DNA from: Actinopolymorpha sp. NPDC004070
GTDB taxonomy: Bacteria; Actinomycetota; Actinomycetes; Propionibacteriales; Actinopolymorphaceae
NCBI RefSeq assembly: GCF_040610475.1
Contig: NZ_JBEXMJ010000013.1
Location: forward strand, 124,001-188,000
Reading direction: 5' to 3'
Length of the DNA: 64,000 nt
The translations under genes were made by a program, and so were the position numbers. This document shows positions 33,255 through 42,151 of the stretch, piece by piece. The stretch's first letter is position 1, and every line of letters begins with the position of its first letter. The notes beneath the pieces were generated by a model that saw only the letters and a program-made list of their open reading frames with translations, was not told where the DNA came from and ran no database searches.

Positions 33255-34385
33255 TCAGGCCTCCACCACGGGGACCTCGCGGCCCTCCAGCGACGACAGG
33301 TAGCAGGCGTCGATGATGCGGGCCCGGGCCAGACCGTCACGGCCGGTGTGCGCCGACCAGTCTCCACCCCGGATGACTCCCACGAAGTCGCGGACCACCG
33401 CGCGGTGTCCCTCGCCGCGGACGACCCGCGGACGCACCTCGGCGGGCGCTCCGGCCACGTCGGTGTAGATACGGAGCGTGTCCTCCGACGCGTAGTTCTC
33501 CACGCCGATCTCGGCGCCGCCGTCGGTGCCGTACAGCGAGACGCCGAAGTCGTCGCCGGGCTTGCGGAACGTCGCCCAGCTGGTCTCCAGCTGCAGGACG
33601 CCGCCGCCCTCCAGCCGCAGGAACGCGGTGGCGAGGTCCTCCACCTCATACGCCGAACCCACCGTCTGCTTGGCGGCGTACTGCGAACCGCCCAGCCCGC
33701 GCGGGCCCAGCTCGGAGAACGTCGACGCGCTCGCGGACAGGACCCGCGGCTCACCGAGGAGGTACAGCGCCATGTCGAGCATGTGCACGCCGAGGTCGAT
33801 GAGCGGTCCGCCACCGGCCATCTCGCGGTTGGTGAACCAGCTGCCCATGCCGGGGATGCCGTTGCGCCGCATCCAGTGAGCCTTGGCGTAGTAGACGCGG
33901 CCGAGCTGGCCGGCGTCGAGCTGCTGCTTGAGGATCGCGACGTCGCCGCGCTCGCGGTGGTTGAAGCAGATCTTGAGGACGCGGTTGGCCTTGGTGGCCG
34001 CGTCGACGATGGTCTGCGCCTCCTCACCGGACCGGGCCAGCGGCTTCTCGCACAGGACGTGCTTGCCGGCCTCGAGGGCGGCGACCGAGATCGGCGCGTG
34101 CAGGTGCGTGGGAGTGGCCACGCTCACCGCGTCGATGTCGTCACGCGCGATCAGGTCCTGCCAGCGCTCGTACAGATGGGGAATCGAGTGTTCCTTGCCG
34201 AGCTCGGCAAGGCGGTCGGCCTCGAGACCGGCGAGGGAGACGACCTCGACATCCGGCAGGGCGAGGTAGCCCTTGAGGGCTGCCTGCCCGGCGAAGCCGA
34301 GGCCGACGACGCCGACGCGGAGGGGACGGGAAGGATCGGGCTGCCCGGCGGCCGGAGGCTGCGCCGGATTCGAATTGGTGCTCAT
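33255..34385 (-). CDS. Gfo/Idh/MocA-family NAD(P)-dependent oxidoreductase
   Basis: A 376-residue sugar oxidoreductase. The Rossmann motif LRVGVVGLGFAGQAALKGY is at about 21-39, and the family motif EAGKHVLCEKPLARSGEEA contains the catalytic Lys of EKP; GGGPLIDLGVHMLDMALYLL carries the conserved Asp/His of the C-terminal domain. ATG 34385 opens the conventional protein; the open frame upstream is low complexity and unlikely to be translated. Followed after 93 nt by the ThuA-domain gene, the usual pairing for oxidation of sugars at C3. A possible function in trehalose, glucoside or inositol metabolism is inferred only from that pairing. Confidence 0.92.
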   Translation of the reverse strand: MSTNSNPAQPPAAGQPDPSRPLRVGVVGLGFAGQAALKGYLALPDVEVVSLAGLEADRLAELGKEHSIPHLYERWQDLIARDDIDAVSVATPTHLHAPISVAALEAGKHVLCEKPLARSGEEAQTIVDAATKANRVLKICFNHRERGDVAILKQQLDAGQLGRVYYAKAHWMRRNGIPGMGSWFTNREMAGGGPLIDLGVHMLDMALYLLGEPRVLSASASTFSELGPRGLGGSQYAAKQTVGSAYEVEDLATAFLRLEGGGVLQLETSWATFRKPGDDFGVSLYGTDGGAEIGVENYASEDTLRIYTDVAGAPAEVRPRVVRGEGHRAVVRDFVGVIRGGDWSAHTGRDGLARARIIDACYLSSLEGREVPVVEA

Positions 34386-34581
34386 CGGGGCCCAGTTTAT
34401 GGAGTGGACCTGTATCCCCCGAAGACACGTAGTCGGGGGCAGATTGGCCAAACCCGGCCAGCCTGCAGGCAGGGTCGAGGGTTGTGCTCCATGATCGGGT
34501 CCGACTGTGTCAGGACGGCGACGCGGCGGAGCCGTCGGCTCCGATCCGCCGCGTGTCCCCGATCCGCCAGGCGCTCGGCGC

Positions 34582-35448
34582 TCAGCCCTCCGACGGGGAG
34601 TTGCCGGGTACGGGAACGTCGGCGAACGCGGCCACGGTCCGGTCCGCGTAGGCACTGGCGTCGGCGTACTCCATCGGGCCCGCCCAGGTCGTCGGCAACG
34701 GTCCCACCTCGGGTGCCACCCGGGCGACGATCTCGTCCAGGATCCTCTCGGCGTCCCCGACCCACAGGTGCTTGCCGCCGTCGATGCCGACGACCTCCGC
34801 CTGCGGGATCGCCGCGAAACGCTCGCGGGCCTCCGCCGGGCGCAGGTAGTCGTCGAACTCCGGAACGAGAGCGGTCAGCGGCTTGCCGGACTCCGCCCAC
34901 ACCGCCAGGTGCTCGGGCCGGGAGAACCGCAGCGACGGCGAGAGCAGGATCGCGCCCTCCACCACGGGGTCGCAGCCGTGCATCAGCACCAGGTCCGAGC
35001 CGAACGACCAGCCCACCAGCCAGATCCGGGGCAGCTCGGCGAACTCGGCGTACTCCAGCGCGGCCGCCACGTCGAACCGCTCCGCGTCCCCGCCGTCGAA
35101 CTCCCCCTCGCTCACGCCCTGGACGCTGCGGGTGCCGCGGGTGTTGAACCGGACGACCGCGAGCCCGGCCAGCGCGGGCAGCCGGTAGGCGGCCTTGCGG
35201 TAGATGTGACTGTCCATCATCCCGCCGTGGGTGGGCAGCGGGTGGACGCAGACCAGGGTCGCGACCGGCGCCCGGTCCAGCGGCTGGGAGACCTCACCGA
35301 CCAGGGTCAGCCCGTCGGCGGTTTCCAGAGCAAGGGGGGTACGCCTGGCCGGGAGGACGCTGTTGGCCCGGATGGGCCGGGCGGCGCCCTCCGGCTGGTC
35401 GGCGCCCTGGTCGGCGGACTCGGCAGGGGTGTCGGCGGAACTGGTCAC
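34582..35448 (-). CDS. Alpha/beta-hydrolase family protein
   Basis: A 288-residue alpha/beta hydrolase of the CocE/NonD- or YfbR-like small lipase class. The nucleophile elbow is GWSFGSD with Ser, the oxyanion strand VCVHPLPTHGG lies near residue 67 and the C-terminal His is in GGKHLWVGD; Asp is probably in the DYL segment. The family usually acts on esters or acyl-conjugates; substrate unknown. The gene 45 nt upstream encodes a Zn-ribbon protein often found next to it in actinomycetes. Confidence 0.82.
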   Translation of the reverse strand: MTSSADTPAESADQGADQPEGAARPIRANSVLPARRTPLALETADGLTLVGEVSQPLDRAPVATLVCVHPLPTHGGMMDSHIYRKAAYRLPALAGLAVVRFNTRGTRSVQGVSEGEFDGGDAERFDVAAALEYAEFAELPRIWLVGWSFGSDLVLMHGCDPVVEGAILLSPSLRFSRPEHLAVWAESGKPLTALVPEFDDYLRPAEARERFAAIPQAEVVGIDGGKHLWVGDAERILDEIVARVAPEVGPLPTTWAGPMEYADASAYADRTVAAFADVPVPGNSPSEG

Positions 35449-35493
35449 CCACCGATTGTCGCCTCCGGTCCCCCACCACCCATCCCCCGGGGC

Positions 35494-35790
35494 TCAGCGG
35501 CGCCGCCGCCGGTCACGGGCCCGCCAGCAGCCGTTGTGCCAGTGCCGGCGTTCGTCCAGACCGGTTCCGACGAACGACGAGGGATCCACCGGCCACGCCA
35601 CCACGTGCGGGGTCGCGGGCGGGATCAACTGGTCGCAACCGGGACAGCGGTACGGCTTGGTGCTGGTCGATCCGGTGAGCTTGCGGACCACCCAGTCGCC
35701 GTCGGGCCACTCCTCCACCTGCTGGTGGCCGCCGAACAGCGGTCGCTGCGGAGGCTCGGGGCGGCGGGGGCGCGGGCGGCGTCGGGGCAC
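35494..35790 (-). CDS. Small conserved zinc-ribbon protein (actinomycete-specific unknown)
   Basis: A 98-residue protein with Arg/Pro-rich ends and a central metal-binding pattern: YRCPGCDQLIPP (CxxC) plus HVVAWP and RHWHNGCW (His/Cys), giving a probable Zn site. The strongly basic ends ([11 protein letters not shown] and ARDRRRRR) suggest nucleic-acid contact, though this is inferred. It lies head-to-tail with the hydrolase, 45 nt apart, and starts with GTG. Confidence 0.7.
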   Translation of the reverse strand: MPRRRPRPRRPEPPQRPLFGGHQQVEEWPDGDWVVRKLTGSTSTKPYRCPGCDQLIPPATPHVVAWPVDPSSFVGTGLDERRHWHNGCWRARDRRRRR

Positions 35791-35850
35791 GGGCCAATTG
35801 TCCCCTGCTCACCTGTGCCGCCGGCGCCGCCGGTCGCCTACCCTGGTCGC

Positions 35851-36075
35851 GTGCCGCGATACGAGTACCGCTGCCGCACCTGCGGCGACACGTTCGAGCG
35901 TGCCCTGCCGATGAGCGAGTCGGGTGCGCCCGCCCCCTGCCCCCACGGTCACGGGGACACGGTGAAGTTGCTGTCCACCGTCGCGCTCGGCGGCCGCGCC
36001 GGCACCGGTCCGGGCATGGCGGCCGCGCCGCCCGGCGCAGGCGGTTGCTGCGGCGGCGCCTGCGGTTGCCGCTGA
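35851..36075 (+). CDS. FmdB-type zinc-ribbon protein
   Basis: A 74-residue protein. The N-terminal FmdB ribbon is VPRYEYRCRTCGDTFERALPMS with the first CxxC, followed by PCPHGHG as the second ligand pair. A Gly-rich C-terminus ends in GGCCGGACGCR, an extra Cys cluster. FmdB is a putative regulatory family with no established role in actinomycetes. Divergent from the zinc-ribbon gene above (60 nt). Confidence 0.85.
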   Translation: MPRYEYRCRTCGDTFERALPMSESGAPAPCPHGHGDTVKLLSTVALGGRAGTGPGMAAAPPGAGGCCGGACGCR

Positions 36076-36102
36076 CCCGCCCGGGGTGTTGAGGGTGCAG
36101 GG

Positions 36103-38271
36103 CTAGTGCAGCCCGTACGCCCGGACCGAGGTCATCGTCAGCTCGTTGCCCTGGTCGTCCTCGGCCAGCGTCCGGATCGAGACGAAGCGGCCGGGCAGGT
36201 TCGGCTGGTTCACCCGCGCCGACCAGCGACCGGGTCCCGCCTGCGTCGTCGGCACCCGCGTCCAGGTGTGCCCGTCGTCGTACGACACCCACAGCAGCGT
36301 CCGGGTCACGGTCCTGGTCACGTCGGGGCTCGTCGTCACCAGGTTCAGCGTGAACGGCTGCCCGGCGCGCGCCCGCCCGTGCAGGTCGAACGTCCCGACC
36401 ACGACCGTGTTCAGCAGCGGGATCGGCGCGGCGTAGCCCGCCGGCGCGGCCGAGGTGAACTGCCAGTGGCCGGTCACCGTCGTGGCGTACCTCAACCACG
36501 GCACGTGCTGGCCGGCGCGGAGGTCCAGCGTGTACGACGTGCGCGCCTTGGGCTGGACGCCGGCGTTCAGGGTGAACGGGTCGGTCGAGGTGGCCACCAC
36601 CGCACCCGCGCGGCGGAGCGTACTGGTGGCGGTGATGCCGGTCGGGTCGTTGACGATGAGCGTCCCGTCGCGCAGGGACGGTGACAGCGCCGCCATCGAG
36701 AAGTTCATCACGCCGTCGCCCTGCCGGTACCCCTCCACCTGGGGCCGGAACGCCGCCGGGCTGAACGTGTGCCGGACCCGCTGGCCGGCCGCGTAGCGGA
36801 GCGGGTGGCGGACCTCGCTGTACCAGACCTGGGTGGGAGTGCTCCGGGCGTCGAAGTTGTCCGACCACGCCAGCGGCCTGCCGGCGTACTGCGGGGAGAA
36901 CAGGTGCGTGCGCCGGGCCGGCAGCGGCACGTCGAAGTGCCACCCCAGCCCGATCATGGAGTCGCCGGGCAGTTCGGCCTCGCGGAACCACACGCCGTTG
37001 ATGTTCAGTCCCGTTCCCGGAGCCGCGAACGCCGCGTCGTAACGGGTCAGGGCCGAGTCGTGCACCACGTACGCCGGGTTGGCCGGCACGCGGCCCTGCC
37101 GCCCGAGCAGCAGGTCGTAGGTGACCGAGCCGGCAGTCATGGAGCGGAACACGGTGAAGTCGTACGTCCTGCCGGTGACACTCGGGGTGGCCCGGGCGTA
37201 GAGCTGGTTGCGCACGTCACCCTGCAGGGTCAGCAGCGTGGTGAACGGGCCGCCGGCGACGGTTTCCACCAGGCCGAAGGTCGTCACCACGGTAGACGGA
37301 GAGGCCGCGTCGACCCGGGTGGTGATCAGGTGTGCCTGCCGCGCGTCCAGGGTCACGGTGGTGTTGGCACCGACACTGATCCGCGGGGCCGACAACAGCG
37401 TGTGGCTCGTCGGCGAGGAACCCTGGTCGGTGGACAGGATCCCGCTGAACGCGTAGGCGCCGGGCGTCAGCTGCGCCACCAGGCCGGCCGCGGATCCGGT
37501 CAGATCCGTCAGTTCGCCGGTGTCGAGGTTGGCGACCACGGTGGGCGATGGCTGCAACCGGCCGGGGTCGGTCACCAGCCTGCCCGCGCGGTCGATCACG
37601 CGGAGGGTAAGGGTGTACGCCGCCTCGTCCACCTGTGCGGCACCGAGCCCCGCGCCCCTCGCGGCGACCCCGTCGGCCCGCCCCGGCACGTCCAGCCAGA
37701 CGTGGCTCGGCGTACCGGCGAGCCAACACCAGGTCCTCCCGGCCGCGGCCTTGGGTTCGGTGACGGCACGCCCTCTCAGACGGGGCACGGCTCTGCCGGG
37801 ACGAAGCGCGCCCGGGATCCACGAGCGCACGGAGGCGGAGGCCTTCGAGTGGGCGAGGACCAGCGGCAGGTGGCCGGTCTTCTCGTCGTCGAGCCCTGAG
37901 CGCACCAGCCCGGCGACCTCGAACAACCGCGGGTCCAGCCGTCCGGCCGCCACCAGCGGCGCCGCGTCGGCCGGAACGACGTTCAGCTCGCGTCCGTGCC
38001 GGCGGATGCCGAACGTCATTCCGCGGCGGCCCGTCCCCGGAATCGGGGTGGCGGCGGAGACGCCGTCGCTTCTGGTGGTGACGCGCACCCGGTCGCCGGT
38101 GACCAGGGTCACCGTGGCGACCTTCGCCTGCTGGGCGCCTCGCCCTGCCTGGGCTCCTGGCGCCGACGCCGACGCACCGGACGTTCCCGGTGCGGCCGCT
38201 GTCGTGAAGGTCGAGAAGGCCGTAAGAGCGACTGTGGTCAGGGCAAGCAGAACCGTTCGCAGCCGACGCAT
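36103..38271 (-). CDS. Secreted subtilase-like protein lacking the peptidase domain
   Basis: A 722-residue secreted protein. A Sec signal peptide (residues 1-27, MRRLRTVLLALTTVALTAFS then AxA) is followed by a segment resembling the propeptide of actinobacterial S8 peptidases: VTLVTGDRVRVTT (about 55-67), ELNVVPADAAPLVAAGRLDPRLFEV and HLPLVLAHSK. In full-length relatives the next element, KVWLDG, leads into the catalytic domain; here HVWLDVPGRAD (190-200) runs within about 20 residues into the C-terminal beta-rich region (YTLTLRVIDRAG onward). No GHGTH or GTSMA motifs are present, so there is no serine protease triad. Role unknown; it may bind substrate, inhibit or be a secreted structural protein. 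Confidence 0.72.
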   Translation of the reverse strand: MRRLRTVLLALTTVALTAFSTFTTAAAPGTSGASASAPGAQAGRGAQQAKVATVTLVTGDRVRVTTRSDGVSAATPIPGTGRRGMTFGIRRHGRELNVVPADAAPLVAAGRLDPRLFEVAGLVRSGLDDEKTGHLPLVLAHSKASASVRSWIPGALRPGRAVPRLRGRAVTEPKAAAGRTWCWLAGTPSHVWLDVPGRADGVAARGAGLGAAQVDEAAYTLTLRVIDRAGRLVTDPGRLQPSPTVVANLDTGELTDLTGSAAGLVAQLTPGAYAFSGILSTDQGSSPTSHTLLSAPRISVGANTTVTLDARQAHLITTRVDAASPSTVVTTFGLVETVAGGPFTTLLTLQGDVRNQLYARATPSVTGRTYDFTVFRSMTAGSVTYDLLLGRQGRVPANPAYVVHDSALTRYDAAFAAPGTGLNINGVWFREAELPGDSMIGLGWHFDVPLPARRTHLFSPQYAGRPLAWSDNFDARSTPTQVWYSEVRHPLRYAAGQRVRHTFSPAAFRPQVEGYRQGDGVMNFSMAALSPSLRDGTLIVNDPTGITATSTLRRAGAVVATSTDPFTLNAGVQPKARTSYTLDLRAGQHVPWLRYATTVTGHWQFTSAAPAGYAAPIPLLNTVVVGTFDLHGRARAGQPFTLNLVTTSPDVTRTVTRTLLWVSYDDGHTWTRVPTTQAGPGRWSARVNQPNLPGRFVSIRTLAEDDQGNELTMTSVRAYGLH

Positions 38272-38412
38272 CGATACACCCCCGTGTCAGCGCCACACCC
38301 GGCAAACGGTGCGGCGATGCCGAAAGCATTCCACCCGAGATGCGCGTTCGATGCGCCATCACGTACGCACATCCGGCAATCGGCGACAGTGGATGCCCTA
38401 GGGTGAGGCGTC

Positions 38413-39090
38413 GTGCGCCTCGTCATCGCCTCGTGCCAGGTCGACTACGTCGGCCGGCTCACCGCCCACCTGCCCCGCGCGAACCGCCTCATCCTGGTGA
38501 AGGCCGACGGTTCGGTGTCCATCCACAACGACGACCGGGCGTACAAGCCGCTCAACTGGATGAGTCCGCCGTGCAAGCTCGTCGAGCAGCCGGCCAGTGA
38601 GTGCGAGCCGGCCCGGTGGACGGTCACCGGCAAGGACGGCGGCCAGCTGGTGATCACCTTGGACGAGGTGCTGCACGACTCCAGCCACGAGCTCGGCGCC
38701 GACCCCGGACTGCGCAAGGACGGCGTGGAGGCGCACCTGCAGGAGCTTCTCGCCGACCATCCCGCCACGCTCGGGGAGGGTCTCACGCTCGTACGCCGGG
38801 AGTACCCCACCGCGATCGGTCCGGTCGACCTGCTCTGTCGCGACGCCGCCGGTGCGGCCATCGCGGTCGAGGTCAAGCGGCGCGGTGAGATCGACGGCGT
38901 CGAGCAGCTCACCCGTTACCTCGAACTCCTCAACCGCGACCCGCTGCTCGCGCCGGTGCGCGGGGTCTTCGCCGCGCAGGAGATCAAGCCGCAGGCCCGG
39001 GTCCTCGCGGGCGACCGGGGCATCGAGTGCGTGACGGTCGACTACGACGTGCTCCGCGGACTCGACGACCCGACCGCACGGCTGTTCTGA
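38413..39090 (+). CDS. nucS: Mismatch-specific endonuclease NucS (EndoMS)
   Basis: A 225-residue nuclease that cleaves both strands at mismatches in MutS/MutL-lacking archaea and actinomycetes. The N-terminal DNA-binding and dimerisation domain begins [20 protein letters not shown]; the C-terminal PD-(D/E)xK nuclease core shows Asp in GPVDLLC and Glu-x-Lys in [11 protein letters not shown], with Gln in GVEQLTRY. The extreme C-terminus TARLF fits a beta-clamp-binding peptide. GTG 38413 is used. Its 3' end overlaps that of the convergent AraC gene by 49 nt. Confidence 0.95.
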   Translation: MRLVIASCQVDYVGRLTAHLPRANRLILVKADGSVSIHNDDRAYKPLNWMSPPCKLVEQPASECEPARWTVTGKDGGQLVITLDEVLHDSSHELGADPGLRKDGVEAHLQELLADHPATLGEGLTLVRREYPTAIGPVDLLCRDAAGAAIAVEVKRRGEIDGVEQLTRYLELLNRDPLLAPVRGVFAAQEIKPQARVLAGDRGIECVTVDYDVLRGLDDPTARLF

Positions 39091-40076
39091 CGGTAGCCAC
39101 CCGGCGGTACGCCGAACCGCTCCCGGAACACCCGGCTGAAGTGGAACGCGCTGACGAACCCCGACGCCGCGGCCACGCTGCCGATCGGCAGGTCCGTCGC
39201 CTCCAGCAGCCGCGCCGCGTGCCGCATCCGGGCGTCCCGCAGTGCCCGCATCGGCGTACGCCCGGTCTGCGCGGAGAACAGATGCGCCAGCCGCGACGGC
39301 GACAACGCGACCCGTGCGGCCAACGACGCGACGGTGTGCGGCGCGGCCGGGTCAGCGGCCAGCAGCGCCTCGACCCGGCGTACCCGCGGATCGACGTTCT
39401 CCTCCGACCTCGGGCCGGCCGCGGGGCCGGTGCGCGCCGCGGCCACTGCCGCGGTCGTGAGCACCAGCACCTCCTCCACCCCGCCGAGGGCGAGTTCGCG
39501 GGCGGCCACTCCGGTCGCCGCGGCGGGTACGACGTCACGGCGGCGCGAGCTCACCGGGTCCGGCGGCGGGCCCTCGCCCGACCACCGGGCGTCCGCGTGC
39601 AGCCGCCGGAACGCCGCCTCCACCCGGCCGCGGACGAACTCCGGAACGCCCGCCACGCGGTAGAGCCGCTCGCCCACCTGGTACGGCGCCAGCCAGCCGT
39701 GCCAGCCCGCGCGGGCCGGGCAGTGCACCCACCAGAACGACCAGCCGGCCGCGCCCGGCGCCACCGCGTAGTCGTGCGCGAGTTCGGGTCCGAGCGCCAC
39801 CAGCTCGCCGGGTTCGGCGGGGACGGTCACCCCGCCCTGCCGGAATCGCCCACCTCCGGCCAGGGTCCAGGCGAACAGCCAGCTCGGCGCGCCCCGCGCC
39901 CGGTGCACGGCGTAGCCGGCGCCGACGTCGAAGCGCGCGGCGACCACCAGCTCCGCCGGAGGTGCGGGCGTCCCCTCCCCGTCGCCGCTCCCGACGTCGC
40001 CACCCGGGTCACCGCCCGGGCTCTCACCTGTCGGCCCGGCAGCAGGATCAGGCAGGTCGGCAGCGGTCACGGGCAT
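39042..40076 (-). CDS. AraC-family regulator, divergent from the PhyH gene
   Basis: A 344-residue regulator with an N-terminal cupin-type ligand domain ([20 protein letters not shown]... about 45-150) and a C-terminal AraC double [35 protein letters not shown] and then [30 protein letters not shown] Gly/Asp/Pro-rich stretch sits near residue 20-40. ATG 40076 is chosen over the GTG two codons upstream. Divergent from the PhyH dioxygenase gene, with TCAGGT direct repeats between them, it is the likely regulator of that gene. The ligand is unknown. Confidence 0.9.
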   Translation of the reverse strand: MPVTAADLPDPAAGPTGESPGGDPGGDVGSGDGEGTPAPPAELVVAARFDVGAGYAVHRARGAPSWLFAWTLAGGGRFRQGGVTVPAEPGELVALGPELAHDYAVAPGAAGWSFWWVHCPARAGWHGWLAPYQVGERLYRVAGVPEFVRGRVEAAFRRLHADARWSGEGPPPDPVSSRRRDVVPAAATGVAARELALGGVEEVLVLTTAAVAAARTGPAAGPRSEENVDPRVRRVEALLAADPAAPHTVASLAARVALSPSRLAHLFSAQTGRTPMRALRDARMRHAARLLEATDLPIGSVAAASGFVSAFHFSRVFRERFGVPPGGYRQNSRAVGSSSPRSTS

Positions 40077-40103
40077 CCCCACCCGCCTGGTCGCGCCGTA
40101 CCG

Positions 40104-40131
40104 TCAGGTGTCACAGGCAGTCGCATCAGGT
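40104..40131. promoter_or_regulatory. Candidate AraC binding site: TCAGGT direct repeats
   Basis: TCAGGT occurs at 40104-40109 and 40126-40131, spaced 22 bp (about two helical turns) in the 99-nt divergent region between araC-like and PhyH genes, the arrangement usual for AraC-type sites. Confidence 0.45.
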
Positions 40132-40175
40132 ACGACCGTACTCACGCACGCCCTGAGCCGAGGAGGCCCTCCACC

Positions 40176-41030
40176 ATGACGGACGTCCGCACCAGCGCTC
40201 CCGCCGCGCCCGCGCGCGAGCGAGAAGGCGTCCCCGTCGCCGCCGCGGCCCGGCAGTTCGCCGAGGACGGTTTCACCATCATCCGGTCGCTGTTCTCGCC
40301 CGCGGAGATCGCCGAGATCCAGGACGAGTTCACCGCGCTGCACGCGCGCGGCCCGGTCCCCGGCCACTTCGAGCCGCGGCCGCAGGAGCCCGGCGGGCCG
40401 GTGGACGTGCTGCGGGAGTACCCCCGGGTGATGCACCCGCACAAGATCAGCGCGGTCGCCCGGCAGTACCTCCTCGACACCCGGCTGCGGATGATCCTCA
40501 CCTACCTCCTCGACGAGGAACCGATCGCCGCGCAGAGCATGTTCTACTTCAAGCCGCCGGGCGCGCGCGGGCAGGCGCTGCACCAGGACAACTTCTACCT
40601 GCGCGTCGAGCCGGGAACCTGCGTGGCGGCGTGGGTCGCCTGCGACGTGATCGACCGGGACAACGGCGGGCTGGAGGTCGTACCCGGCACGCACAGGATG
40701 GACGTGTTCTGCCCCGAGGACGCCGACCCCGAGGTGTCGTTCACCAAGGAGTACGTCCCGCCGCCGCCCGGCCTCGCCCCCGTGCCGGTCGACCTGCAGC
40801 CGGGCGACGTGCTGTTCTTCAACGGCAGCCTGGTGCACGGCTCGGGACCGAACACCACCACCGACCGGTTCCGGCGTTCGTTCATCTGCCACTACGTCGG
40901 CCGGGACTCCTGCGAGCGGATCTCGCCGTGGTACGCCACGCTCACCATGGACGGCGACCCGGTGGAACTCCCGGAGAGTCTCGGCGGCGGTCCCTGCGGC
41001 ACCGAGACCGACGCCACCGGCCCGCATTAG
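40176..41030 (+). CDS. Phytanoyl-CoA dioxygenase (PhyH) family protein
   Basis: An Fe(II)/2-oxoglutarate-dependent oxygenase of 284 residues. The iron triad is visible: His136 and Asp138 in LHQDNFYLR and His221 in VHGSGPN; Arg232 or Arg234 would bind 2-oxoglutarate. PGTHRMD is the family strand before the metal site. ATG 40176 has GAGGAGG about 9 nt upstream. Divergent from the AraC gene. Such PhyH members of actinomycetes hydroxylate various small molecules; no substrate can be named. Confidence 0.88.
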   Translation: MTDVRTSAPAAPAREREGVPVAAAARQFAEDGFTIIRSLFSPAEIAEIQDEFTALHARGPVPGHFEPRPQEPGGPVDVLREYPRVMHPHKISAVARQYLLDTRLRMILTYLLDEEPIAAQSMFYFKPPGARGQALHQDNFYLRVEPGTCVAAWVACDVIDRDNGGLEVVPGTHRMDVFCPEDADPEVSFTKEYVPPPPGLAPVPVDLQPGDVLFFNGSLVHGSGPNTTTDRFRRSFICHYVGRDSCERISPWYATLTMDGDPVELPESLGGGPCGTETDATGPH

Positions 41031-41127
41031 GGCGTGCCCAGGGTCTGTCCTTGGCCGCACCAGCCGCACTGACCGGCTCGTACCAAGGCACTTCGCAACC
41101 TGCTCCGGGTCCGGCATCATCGCTGAC

Positions 41128-42138
41128 ATGGTGACCGAGCCGGTGACAGAGCGTGCGACCGGTCCGTCCCCGGCCGCCGGCCCGGGCACCCGGGGACACC
41201 GGGTACTGGTGGTCGGCGCCGGAGTGGTGGGGCTGACCTGCGCGGTGGTGCTCGCCGAGGACGGGTTCGAGGTCAACGTCGTGGCGCGTGACCTGCCGCC
41301 GGAGACGACCTCCGCGGTCGCCGCCGCGCTGTGGTTGCCCTACCGCGCGCTTCCCGAGGACCGGGTGACGGAGTGGGCGGCCACGTCGTACGACAGGTTC
41401 GCCCGGATGGCGCGCGAGGACGAGTCGGCCGGCGTCGACCTGGTTCCCGGCGCCGAACTGGTCCGTACGCCGGACGGCGGCGCGCCCTGGTGGGCCGCGG
41501 CGGCGCCGGGCCTGCGCCCGCTGGCCGACCCGCCCGCCGGGTACGCCGGCGGCTGGGAGTTCGAGGCGCCCGTGGTGGACACCGGCAGCTATCTGCCCTG
41601 GCTGGTCGCCCGGCTGACCGCACTCGGCGGCACGCTCACCCGGCAGGCACTGCCCGCCCTCCCCGACAACGCCCCGATCCTGGTCAACTGCACCGGGCTG
41701 GCCGCCCGCGCCCTCGCCCGGGACCGCTCGGTGACTCCGGTCCGCGGTCAGATCGTCGTCCTGGACCAGGTAGGGGTCACCCGCTGGTGGGCCGACGACA
41801 CCGAGCCCGAGCGCCCGCTGTACGTCGTACCCCGGCGGAGTTCGGTGGTCGTGGGCGGCACCGCCGAACCCGGCGACTGGGACACCCGGCCCCGTCCGGA
41901 GACCACCCGGGACCTGCTCGCGGCCGCCGCCCGGCTGGAGCCGGCGCTGGCCGGCGCGCGGGTGCTCCGCGAACGCGTCGGGCTGCGGCCGGCCCGCCCG
42001 AGCGTGCGGGTGGAGGCGCGGGCGAGCGACCCCGGCCGGCTGGTGGTGCACTGCTACGGCCACGGCGGCTCCGGCGTCACCGTTTCGTGGGGCTGCGCGG
42101 CCGAGGTCGCCGGACTGGTCCGCGCCCACGTCGGCTGA
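41128..42138 (+). CDS. D-amino-acid-oxidase-like FAD oxidoreductase
   Basis: A 336-residue flavoprotein of the DAO family. FAD motif RVLVVGAGVVGLTCAVVLAEDG (about 25-46), ILVNCTGLAARAL, the VRGQIVVL strand and the C-terminal HCYGHGGSGVTVSWG are characteristic of D-amino-acid or D-aspartate oxidase. Residues that would contact the substrate carboxylate (Tyr in YVVPRR, Arg in RVGLRPARP) are present. It produces a 2-oxo acid, ammonia and peroxide if it acts as a DAO. Located 97 nt after the PhyH gene on the same strand; a functional link is possible but unproven. Confidence 0.86.
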   Translation: MVTEPVTERATGPSPAAGPGTRGHRVLVVGAGVVGLTCAVVLAEDGFEVNVVARDLPPETTSAVAAALWLPYRALPEDRVTEWAATSYDRFARMAREDESAGVDLVPGAELVRTPDGGAPWWAAAAPGLRPLADPPAGYAGGWEFEAPVVDTGSYLPWLVARLTALGGTLTRQALPALPDNAPILVNCTGLAARALARDRSVTPVRGQIVVLDQVGVTRWWADDTEPERPLYVVPRRSSVVVGGTAEPGDWDTRPRPETTRDLLAAAARLEPALAGARVLRERVGLRPARPSVRVEARASDPGRLVVHCYGHGGSGVTVSWGCAAEVAGLVRAHVG

Positions 42139-42151
42139 CCGCTCCGCCTCA

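Noticed and set aside
32376..34385. Trehalose-specific thuAB
   Set aside because: Family membership is clear but substrate is not; no trehalose transporter or trehalase gene is adjacent, so the gene symbols are withheld.
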